This document shows positions 1 to 4,501 of a DNA stretch of 5,051 nucleotides, in pieces; position 1 is the stretch's first letter; each line of letters starts with the position of its first letter. The DNA is from Clostridia bacterium. Lineage in GTDB: Bacteria; Bacillota; Clostridia; TANB77; CAG-508. The position numbers and the translations under genes were made by a program. The stretch lies in assembly GCA_900768805.1 (NCBI GenBank), contig CAAGEF010000049.1, positions 1 to 5,051 on the forward strand, written 5' to 3'. A model generated the notes under the pieces. It was not told the DNA's origin. It ran no database searches and saw only the letters and a list, made by a program, of their open reading frames with translations.

Positions 1-20
1 ACACGACGCTCTTCCGATCT
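1..20 (+). other. Illumina TruSeq adapter remnant (not genomic)
   Basis: These 20 bases are identical to the 3' end of the Illumina TruSeq universal (read 1) adapter, ending in the familiar GCTCTTCCGATCT. They sit exactly at the left edge, and from base 21 the AT-rich genomic sequence begins with an uninterrupted minus-strand reading frame. Their G+C content is clearly higher than that of everything around them. They should be trimmed. The minus-strand frame of the ABC transporter reads through them without a stop and would add spurious residues RSEERR if they were kept. The match is from memory of the adapter sequence, which is very well known. Confidence 0.96.
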
Positions 21-980
21 TATATCTTCTGTTTCTAAATTAAAAACACTTTCTAATCTATCAAAAGATATTTTGGCAATCTTATATTTAGTAATTATTT
101 GTGGGAGCCATATAATTGGATTTACAAATAAAGAAATATATCCATTAAAAGCAATTAAATCTCCTATTGTGATAGTTCTATTTATTACTAATTTAGAACC
201 ATATAAAATAGCTATTCCTATACAAATTCCAAAACCTAAATTTATTATTGTTGATAAAAGTGTAGAAAAAATTCCAACTTTTATGTTTGAATTTCTTAAA
301 TTTTTATTTCTACATTCAAATTCATTAATTTGTTTTTCCTCTCCTGAATATGCTTTTATTGTTCTAATTCCATCAGTACTTTCCTGTACATATTCAGATA
401 ATGCTGAAAATTCTCTTCTTGCCACTTCTGATTCTTTTTGAACTCTGTTTTTCACTATTATCACTAATATTATAGTTATAATAAGTGGAGATAAAGTTAC
501 TATAGTAAGTTCAACATTAACATTTTTCATCATAGTATATGTTGCTATTAGTAATGTTGCTATTATTCTAAGTCCCAGACCTATTAAACAATTTAAAAAT
601 CTTCTTGTCTCATTTACATCTTTAGTGAAATATGCCATTATTTCACCATTTCTAATATTTTGCAAATTATTCATTTTTATTCTAGTAAACTGTTTAAACA
701 AAGCATCTTTTATTCTTTTTTCATAATCTAAAGTACAATTTATAGCTAGTGTTCTCCAAGGTAATCTAACTAGTAAGAAAATAATTGCACTAAATATCAG
801 GAAAAATATTTTTCGATAAATTTCTTGCTTATTATTATCTATATCATAAAATAAATCTACTATTTCACCTATAATTTTTGGAGGATATGTCAAAAAATAT
901 ATATTCAAAAATATAAAAACTATTATAAGAAATATTTTTAAATATGATTTTTTTAACCATTCTTTCAAAACTTGTTTCAT
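21..980 (-). CDS. ABC transporter, fused permease/ATPase type, membrane domain only (3' end missing)
   Basis: This is the N-terminal part of an ABC exporter half-transporter of the MdlB/YheI/MsbA class. Such proteins form dimers in the cytoplasmic membrane and use ATP to export lipids, drugs or peptides. The 320 visible residues are essentially one type-1 ABC transmembrane domain. Hydrophobic segments lie near residues 14-32, 57-75, 132-151, 156-176, 240-261 and 272-292. Family landmarks are GEIMAYFTKDVNETRRF (112-128), typical of intracellular loop 1, and YVQESTDGIRTIKAYSGEE (197-215), the Q-E-S-x-x-G-I-R-x-I-K-A motif of loop 2. The sequence stops at the linker (RLESVFNLETEDI), so Walker A, the signature motif and Walker B are all absent because the contig ends, not because of a mutation. 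The ATG follows AGGAG by 6 bases and lies 12 bases after the stop of the DNPH1-like gene, suggesting cotranscription. Substrate unknown. The partner half-transporter, if the protein is heterodimeric, is not in this window. Confidence 0.9.
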
Positions 981-992
981 TTAAAACTCCTA

Positions 993-1412
993 TCAATTTA
1001 ATTTTTTATCTAAAATATCTAAAATATCATCAATTTTTTCATAGTTATAAATATCAAAATATTTATCTCCTCCTATCATTGCAGATAAATGAGAACTTGA
1101 TTTATTATCAAAAAAACATATAACCTTTTTTCCTAATCTTTCGGCCATTCCTAGTTCATATCCCACTCCAAGTGACGGAACTGTAACTTCTGCAATAACT
1201 AAATCAGCTTGTTTTAACCAATCTATATCTCTATTATAAATATCCTCCATACTCATATTTAATTCACCTTTATCACAAAGTTCTGGATTTGCAACATGAA
1301 CTGTTAAAACATCTCCAAATTCTTGTAACTTGCTTACAATTTTGGCATAATCATTAACTTTTTCTCTTCCGCCTCTAATAGCTCCTGCAAAATATATTTT
1401 CATTTTAAACAT
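993..1412 (-). CDS. DNPH1/Rcl-type 2'-deoxynucleoside 5'-monophosphate N-glycosidase
   Basis: Predicted cytosolic enzyme of the nucleoside 2-deoxyribosyltransferase superfamily. The closest match I recognise is DNPH1 (Rcl), which hydrolyses the N-glycosidic bond of deoxynucleoside 5'-monophosphates to give a free base and 2-deoxyribose 5-phosphate. Its 139 residues match the usual single-domain length. Visible motifs are YFAGAIRGGRE (7-17; Rossmann start and phosphate loop), DIDWLKQADLVIAEVT (62-77), PSLGVGYELG (79-88) and LSAMIGG (109-115). By pattern, E86 is the catalytic glutamate; D62, S80 and S110 are the other active-site residues, with the same spacing as in rat Rcl. S110 would act across the dimer interface. 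The conserved serine of the CGSIRGG motif is alanine here (A11). An alternative start, M4 at 1403, fits homologues (MKIYFAG) and has GAGAGG about 11 bases upstream; for M1 the better-spaced site is AGGAAG. It lies 11 bases after the epimerase gene and 12 bases before the ABC gene. A nucleoside deoxyribosyltransferase with other specificity is the main alternative. Confidence 0.88.
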   Translation of the reverse strand: MFKMKIYFAGAIRGGREKVNDYAKIVSKLQEFGDVLTVHVANPELCDKGELNMSMEDIYNRDIDWLKQADLVIAEVTVPSLGVGYELGMAERLGKKVICFFDNKSSSHLSAMIGGDKYFDIYNYEKIDDILDILDKKLN

Positions 1413-1423
1413 ATCCTCTCTTC

Positions 1424-2308
1424 CTAATTAAAAACTATATTATATTCTTTATAAAATTCTTCCTTCGAACTTAATTCATTTTGCCATTCTCTTTTTTCCA
1501 AACTTCCATTAAATTCTTTCGAATCACATCTTCCATACCATGGTTCTATACATACAAATGGACAATTTTCTTTATATGGAGACCATATTCCAAATAATGG
1601 ACTAGCGAATTTTACTGTTACATACTCTGTTTTATTCGGTCTACATAATGCTACTTCTGATGCTTGATTATTTTCTATAATTAAAGCATCATTCTTAAAT
1701 AAATCTTTATCTATTTTTAAATATCCATTTTCATCTAATTTTATTATTCCATTTTGTAAATTATTTTTATTAGCTAAACCATTTTCTAATCCTGTATTTA
1801 TTAAATCTTTATTATTATTGAATTTTATAAAATAATCTTCTCTTTTTGTATTTGGCTCAAAAGGAACTAAAAATGCTGGATGTGCTCCAATTGAAAAATA
1901 CATTTTCTTATTATCTAAATTTTGAACCTTCCACATAACTTTTAAACTATTATTAGTTAGCTCATATCCAATTTTTAAAACAAATTTAAAAGGATATTTT
2001 GTTAAAGTTTCTTCATTATATTTAAGCTTAAACCATATTGAATTTTCATTTTGTGATAAAAATTCAAACTCCATATCTCTTGCAAACCCATGTTGTCCCA
2101 TTTGATATGCTTTTCCTTCAAAAAAATATTCTTTATTTTTTAGACTTCCTACAAACGGAAACAAAACAGGAGATTTTCTTCCCCAAAATTCTTTATCTCC
2201 ATTCCATAAATAATTTTTATTTGATTCTTTATTTATTATGCTTTGAAGCTCTGCTCCAAATGTAGATATTGTTATTCTTAATTGTCTATTTTCTAATATA
2301 TAATCCAT
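1424..2308 (-). CDS. Aldose 1-epimerase family protein (LacX/YeaD-like mutarotase)
   Basis: Cytosolic sugar mutarotase-family protein that interconverts alpha and beta anomers of aldoses or phosphorylated hexoses. The 294 residues span the complete beta-sandwich domain at the typical LacX-type length. The expected active-site residues are present: H73 in MGQHGFARD (70-78), H143 in SIGAHPAF (139-146), and the probable general base E255 in CIEPWYGRCD (253-262). R44 and the PVLFPFVG stretch (47-54) also match the family. The start is supported by AGGAGGGG (2311-2318), though its spacing to ATG is short, about 4 bases. This is the first gene of the run with the DNPH1-like and ABC genes. A terminator hairpin lies only 22 bases upstream, so the promoter is probably inside the end of the preceding gene, or there is read-through. 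The exact sugar cannot be read from sequence; LacX proteins are often misnamed galactose mutarotases. Confidence 0.9.
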   Translation of the reverse strand: MDYILENRQLRITISTFGAELQSIINKESNKNYLWNGDKEFWGRKSPVLFPFVGSLKNKEYFFEGKAYQMGQHGFARDMEFEFLSQNENSIWFKLKYNEETLTKYPFKFVLKIGYELTNNSLKVMWKVQNLDNKKMYFSIGAHPAFLVPFEPNTKREDYFIKFNNNKDLINTGLENGLANKNNLQNGIIKLDENGYLKIDKDLFKNDALIIENNQASEVALCRPNKTEYVTVKFASPLFGIWSPYKENCPFVCIEPWYGRCDSKEFNGSLEKREWQNELSSKEEFYKEYNIVFN

Positions 2309-2310
2309 AA

Positions 2311-2318
2311 CCCCTCCT
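2311..2318 (-). promoter_or_regulatory. Strong but closely spaced ribosome binding site of the epimerase gene
   Basis: On the minus strand AGGAGGGG precedes the ATG with only about 4 bases between AGGAGG and the start codon, shorter than the 6-9 bases at the other genes here. It supports this start, because no other in-frame ATG nearby has a comparable site. Confidence 0.75.
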
Positions 2319-2323
2319 AGGAC

Positions 2324-2354
2324 TAAATAAAAGGCAGAATAAAAATTCTGCCTT
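2324..2354 (-). terminator. Intrinsic terminator of the leucine-rich-repeat gene
   Basis: A perfect 10-bp stem (AAGGCAGAAT paired with ATTCTGCCTT) closes a 4-base loop at 2331-2354. On the minus strand it is followed by a T-rich run (TTATTT). It begins immediately after the TAG of the leucine-rich-repeat gene. There is no T-tract on the plus-strand side. Because the epimerase ATG is only 22 bases beyond the hairpin, the element may be leaky or may double as a 5' structure for the next operon. Confidence 0.85.
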
Positions 2355-2945
2355 CTAAAATTTGTTTTTTATACTTTCTAAACCATTTATTTTTAATAAA
2401 GAACTTATAGTATTTATAATTTTATTTATATATTGTTTAAATTTACTCTCTTTTTCAGGAATAACCATAAGCCATTTATTTTGTTCATTAAGTAATTTAT
2501 AGCATGTACTAAATGCTTTATTTGAAATTCTAAAATCTAGTTTTATATCTATATCTCCAGAATCATTAAAAAACTTTTCAAGATTTTCACAAGCTATAAA
2601 TGCATCCCTTTCTACTAATGGTACCTTCTCACCTTTTACAGCAACTTCAATTAGATTTGTACATAATTCAAATGCTCCAAGTTCCACTTCTTTTACACTT
2701 TCTGGTAATTCAATATTTGAAATTCCAGTTCTTCTAAAAGCATATTTTCCTATTTTACTTACAGAATTAGGTATTTTTACACCTTTTATTTTACTTAATT
2801 TTTCTACTTCTTTTCTATGAACATAAAATTCTCCATTTATTGTTTCTACTCCATCTGGAATTGTTAAAATTCCAGTTATTTTATTAAAATTATCTGTATC
2901 AATTAAACTAATAATTGTATCTAACTCTCTTAACTTACAATCCAT
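2355..2945 (-). CDS. Cytoplasmic BspA-type leucine-rich-repeat (LRR_5) protein
   Basis: A 196-residue protein built on the BspA/LRR_5 repeat, whose unit reads roughly I-P-x-x-V-x-x-I-G-x-x-A-F-x-x-C-x-x-L. Copies or partial copies start near residues 27 (LTIPDGVETI), 57 (KIPNSVSKIGKYAF), 79 (ELPESVKEVELGAFELCTNL), 107 (KVPLVERDAFIACENL) and 140 (ISNKAFSTCYKL). The remaining roughly 45 residues are lysine-rich and likely helical. There is no signal peptide, membrane segment or cell-wall anchor, unlike most BspA proteins, which are surface adhesins, so it probably stays in the cytosol and binds a protein partner. No enzymatic motif is visible and the function is unknown. The ATG is preceded by AAGGTGA with about 6 bases of spacing. 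The gene appears monocistronic, with its own promoter and terminator. The family call is firm, the role is not. Confidence 0.83.
   Translation of the reverse strand: MDCKLRELDTIISLIDTDNFNKITGILTIPDGVETINGEFYVHRKEVEKLSKIKGVKIPNSVSKIGKYAFRRTGISNIELPESVKEVELGAFELCTNLIEVAVKGEKVPLVERDAFIACENLEKFFNDSGDIDIKLDFRISNKAFSTCYKLLNEQNKWLMVIPEKESKFKQYINKIINTISSLLKINGLESIKNKF
2368..2396 (-). promoter_or_regulatory. Weak candidate promoter for the epimerase operon
   Basis: On the minus strand TTAAAA (2391-2396) and TATAAA (2368-2373) are separated by 17 bases, inside the 3' end of the leucine-rich-repeat gene. The -10 is good and the -35 is poor. It is listed only because there is no room for a promoter between the terminator and the epimerase start. 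In DNA this AT-rich such matches arise by chance. If real, its transcript would begin just before the terminator hairpin. Confidence 0.25.
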
Positions 2946-2977
2946 AGACCTTCACCTTTGTATTTTTTATATAGTAA

Positions 2978-3006
2978 ATTTTAACATTTAATTTTTTGTT
3001 TGACAA
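2978..3006 (-). promoter_or_regulatory. Sigma-A-type promoter of the leucine-rich-repeat gene
   Basis: On the minus strand TTGTCA (3001-3006) and TAAAAT (2978-2983) are spaced by 17 bases. The -10 is preceded by TG one base upstream, giving an extended -10. The predicted start near 2971 leaves a leader of about 25 bases containing the AAGGTGA ribosome binding site. It is the best promoter match in the gap between rpsR and this gene. Confidence 0.82.
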
Positions 3007-3058
3007 TAGTTTTTGAATTATTTCACTGTTGATTTTTTTATTTATTTAATCTTCATAA

Positions 3059-3089
3059 TAAAGAAATAAATTTTAAATTTATTTCTTTA
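3059..3089. repeat. AT-only near-perfect palindrome between rpsR and the LRR gene
   Basis: The arms AAAGAAATAAA (3060-3070) and TTTATTTCTTT (3078-3088) are exact inverse complements, and pairing continues inward to a one-base centre and outward by one base. It lies 10 bases from the rpsR terminator and about 53 bases upstream of the LRR promoter -35. It has no T-tract after it on the minus strand, so it is not an obvious terminator. It may be a second attenuating hairpin or a protein-binding dyad. Confidence 0.5.
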
Positions 3090-3099
3090 AAATATATAC

Positions 3100-3158
3100 A
3101 AAAAGAACGGTTCTGAAATAAATATAAAACTTACATTCATTTCAGAACCGTTCTTTTT
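3100..3158 (-). terminator. Long-stem terminator of the rpsF-ssb-rpsR operon
   Basis: An exact 20-bp inverted repeat (3100-3119 with 3139-3158) encloses a 19-base loop. It starts three bases after the rpsR stop codon. The arms begin with A-runs and end with T-runs, so both strands present a G+C-containing stem followed by TTCTTTTT. The structure could therefore terminate in either direction. Each arm contains a smaller dyad, AGAACGGTTCT or AGAACCGTTCT, so alternative folding into two small hairpins is possible. Confidence 0.88.
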
Positions 3159-3161
3159 ATA

Positions 3162-3446
3162 TTAGTCTTGAGTATAAGGAATAACAGCGATATGTCTTCC
3201 TCTTTTAACTGCAGTTGTGATAAATCTTTGATGTTTAGCACATGCTCCAGTTGCTCTTCTAGGTAATATTTTACCTTTTTCATTGATGAATTTTTTTAAT
3301 TGATCTGCATTTTTATAATCTAATTCAAAGTTTTTGTCATTACATAACATACAAACTTTTTTTCTTACTTTTCTAAATTTAGGATTGAAATCATCATCTT
3401 GATTATTTCTTCTATTATTTTTTTTGTTTTGTTTTTTATCAGACAT
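3162..3446 (-). CDS. rpsR: 30S ribosomal protein bS18
   Basis: Small-subunit protein that binds the central domain of 16S rRNA together with bS6 on the platform. At 94 residues it has a charged N-terminal extension (MSDKKQNKKNNRRNNQDDD) before the conserved core. Core motifs are DYKNADQLKKFINEKGKILPRRATG (43-67), AKHQR (70-74) and KRGRHIAVIPYT (81-92). C32, C35, C69 and H72 form CxxC...CxxH, the zinc-binding C+ version of bS18 that E. coli lacks. The start follows AGGAGG (3456-3461) by 9 bases. It is the last gene of the rpsF-ssb-rpsR unit, 100 bases after ssb, in a gap holding two small AT-rich hairpins, and is followed directly by the operon terminator. Confidence 0.98.
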   Translation of the reverse strand: MSDKKQNKKNNRRNNQDDDFNPKFRKVRKKVCMLCNDKNFELDYKNADQLKKFINEKGKILPRRATGACAKHQRFITTAVKRGRHIAVIPYTQD

Positions 3447-3473
3447 TTTTTAAAACCTCCTATCTTTCTAATT

Positions 3474-3534
3474 TTTAAATAATATTTCTATTATTTAAAT
3501 TGGGTATTTAACAATCAATAGGTTTTATAACCTA
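3474..3534 (-). promoter_or_regulatory. Two small hairpins in the ssb-rpsR gap
   Basis: On the minus strand the ssb stop is followed by TAGGTT-ATAA-AACCTA (3519-3534; 6-bp stem). Next comes an 11-bp all-A/T stem, TTTAAATAATA with its complement around a 4-base loop (3474-3499), which ends 12 bases before the rpsR ribosome binding site. Neither has a T-tract typical of a terminator. They may mark an RNA-processing or stability element that sets rpsR output separately from ssb. In DNA this AT-rich, the longer stem could be partly coincidental. Confidence 0.4.
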
Positions 3535-3546
3535 ATTACTTTTTTA

Positions 3547-3966
3547 TTAAAATGGTAAATCATCATCAGACGAATCTACTTGGAACTCTGTATTATTAGA
3601 TATTGTTGTTCCAAATGTATTTTCGAAACCTGCTGAATCTCCATCTCTTTTACTATCAGCAAAATAAGCTTCTTCAGCAACAACTTCGGTTGCATATCTT
3701 TTTTGACCATTTTCATCATCCCAAGTTCTTGTTTGGATTCTTCCAATTATACCAACTTGTTGACCTTTTTTGAAATACTTACTACAGAATTCACCAGTTT
3801 TGCTCCAAGCTACAATATTTATAAAATCAGCTTGTCTTTCTTCTCCAGGTGCAGCAAATCTTCTATTTACTGCTAAACTAAAAGATGCTACCATTGTATT
3901 ATTTGTTTTTGTATATCTAACTTCTGGATCTCTTGTTAATCTTCCCATTAATACTACTTTATTCAT
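3547..3966 (-). CDS. ssb: Single-stranded DNA-binding protein SSB
   Basis: Binds and protects single-stranded DNA during replication, repair and recombination and recruits partner proteins through its C-terminal tip. The 139 residues comprise an OB fold at about 1-105 and a short acidic, flexible tail. Diagnostic segments are MNKVVLMGRLTRDPEVRYT (1-19), ASFSLAVNRRF (27-37), DFINIVAWSKTGEFCSKYFKKGQQVGIIGRIQTRTW (47-82, with the nucleic-acid-stacking W54 and aromatic residues nearby) and the terminal DDDLPF (134-139), the universal SSB partner-binding tip. The tail is shorter than in B. subtilis SsbA, and there is no Gly/Gln-rich linker. The start follows GAGGTG by about 6 bases. The gene is 15 bases downstream of rpsF in the classical rpsF-ssb-rpsR order, and the complete C-terminus shows it is intact. 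Confidence 0.98.
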   Translation of the reverse strand: MNKVVLMGRLTRDPEVRYTKTNNTMVASFSLAVNRRFAAPGEERQADFINIVAWSKTGEFCSKYFKKGQQVGIIGRIQTRTWDDENGQKRYATEVVAEEAYFADSKRDGDSAGFENTFGTTISNNTEFQVDSSDDDLPF

Positions 3967-3981
3967 ATTATCACCTCGTAA

Positions 3982-4269
3982 TTATTCTTCATCTTTTCTT
4001 ACTACGATGAATTTGATAACATCATCAGTAATTCTGTAAACTCTTTCTAATTCTTTAATTAAAGCTGGATTTGCTTCAAAATTTATTAATACATAATTAC
4101 CTTCTGAATTCTTTTTGATTTCATAAGCTAATTTTCTTTTTCCCATTTCTTCAACAGATTCAACTTTTCCATCACTATTAATTAAGTCTGAAAATTTAGT
4201 TATTAAAGCTTTAACTCCTGCATCTTCAACACTTGGATTAATAATGAATATAGTTTCATATTTATTCAT
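3982..4269 (-). CDS. rpsF: 30S ribosomal protein bS6
   Basis: Small-subunit protein that pairs with bS18 on the 16S rRNA platform. The 95-residue length and motifs fit bS6 throughout: MNKYETIFIINPSVED (1-16), GKRKLAYEIKKNSEGNYVLINFEANP (43-68), and ELERVYRITDDVIKFIVVRKDEE (73-95), which ends with the usual acidic tail. It folds as a small ferredoxin-like domain. The ATG is preceded by an excellent AGGAGG with 9 bases of spacing. It is the first gene of the rpsF-ssb-rpsR operon, under the promoter at 4357-4385. In many bacteria the bS6:bS18 complex represses this operon by binding the rpsF leader; the structured leader here is described separately. Confidence 0.98.
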   Translation of the reverse strand: MNKYETIFIINPSVEDAGVKALITKFSDLINSDGKVESVEEMGKRKLAYEIKKNSEGNYVLINFEANPALIKELERVYRITDDVIKFIVVRKDEE

Positions 4270-4278
4270 TATCTTTCA

Positions 4279-4327
4279 CCTCCTTTTGGATATATAACCC
4301 ATATACATCGCCATATGAGTAAGGAAA
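4279..4327 (-). promoter_or_regulatory. rpsF leader structure that can mask the Shine-Dalgarno sequence
   Basis: On the minus-strand RNA, ACUCAUAU (4313-4320) pairs with AUAUGGGU (4297-4304) in an 8-bp stem with an 8-base loop. Immediately outside, UUUCCUU (4321-4327) can pair with AAGGAGG (4279-4285), the rpsF Shine-Dalgarno sequence, using two G-U pairs at the end. This leaves an 11-base bulge on the 3' side (UAUAUAUCCAA). The layout (outer stem with the ribosome binding site, 3' bulge, inner hairpin) resembles the autoregulatory bS6:bS18 mRNA motif known from many bacteria. However, the CCG box I expect in that motif is not present; the bulge has UCCAA instead. The pairing is visible; the regulatory role is inferred. 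Confidence 0.5.
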
Positions 4328-4346
4328 ATAGTTATATAACTATTTT
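4325..4346. repeat. Perfect 22-bp palindrome just after the rpsF transcription start
   Basis: Bases 4325-4335 (AAAATAGTTAT) are the exact inverse complement of 4336-4346. The palindrome sits 4-5 bases inside the predicted rpsF transcript, whose start is expected near 4350. It could be an operator for a dimeric repressor or, as RNA, a 5'-terminal hairpin of about 9 bp that protects the mRNA. Its outer three bases overlap the segment able to pair with the Shine-Dalgarno sequence. Confidence 0.6.
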
Positions 4347-4356
4347 TTACTTGATT

Positions 4357-4385
4357 ATTTTAACATAAATTTCCTATATTTGCAA
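4357..4385 (-). promoter_or_regulatory. Promoter of the rpsF-ssb-rpsR operon
   Basis: On the minus strand TTGCAA (4380-4385) and TAAAAT (4357-4362) are 17 bases apart, with TG one base before the -10 (extended -10). The sequence just upstream of the -35 is a pure A/T run of the UP-element kind (4386-4409). Transcription should begin near 4350, giving a leader of about 80 bases. The -10 neighbourhood (ATGTTAAAAT) is the same as at the LRR-gene promoter. Confidence 0.87.
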
Positions 4386-4412
4386 GTATTTTATATATAT
4401 ATTTTTTATCTT

Positions 4413-4433
4413 TAAAAATCTCAATGATTTTTA
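4413..4433. terminator. Weak bidirectional terminator-like hairpin upstream of rpsF
   Basis: TAAAAATC-TCAAT-GATTTTTA forms an 8-bp, mostly A/T stem with a 5-base loop and T-runs in both arms. It lies between the divergent rpsF and transposase promoters. It could be the remains of a terminator of the gene that lay upstream of rpsF before the insertion sequence arrived, but the stem has only one G-C pair. Confidence 0.25.
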
Positions 4434-4472
4434 TAAATGGTAAAATTAAGTGACGCATAATTGACATAAAAA

Positions 4473-4501
4473 TAGACACATATAATTACAAATGATACAA
4501 T
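4473..4501 (+). promoter_or_regulatory. Promoter of the IS30-type transposase gene
   Basis: TAGACA (4473-4478) and TACAAT (4496-4501) are 17 bases apart, each one mismatch from consensus, with TG one base before the -10. The start is expected near 4508, about 33 bases before the ATG. The nearby TTGACA (4461) with TATAAT (4481) is spaced by only 14 bases and is less likely. Confidence 0.65.

Noticed and set aside
73..441. Plus-strand open frame of 122 codons
   Set aside because: It lies opposite the ABC transporter membrane domain, which has strong family motifs; the plus-strand translation shows no recognisable domain or ribosome binding site.
21..980. ABC gene considered as a pseudogene because no ATPase domain is present
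   Set aside because: The frame is open to the genomic edge and the missing part coincides with the adapter junction, so the loss is an assembly artefact.
2038..2265. Plus-strand open frame of 75 codons
   Set aside because: Antisense to the conserved N-terminal part of the aldose epimerase; low-complexity hydrophobic composition from AT-rich DNA.
3770..4039. Plus-strand open frame of 89 codons
   Set aside because: Antisense to ssb and the end of rpsF, both unmistakable genes; no start signal.
4386..4440. Search for a further gene or small RNA upstream of rpsF
   Set aside because: The stretch is almost pure A/T, with an UP-like tract and one weak hairpin; no ribosome binding site plus start or convincing promoter-terminator pair was found.
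4461..4486. TTGACA followed by TATAAT upstream of the transposase
   Set aside because: The two boxes match consensus well but are only 14 bases apart, too close for normal sigma-A recognition; the overlapping 17-base-spaced pair at 4473-4501 is preferred.
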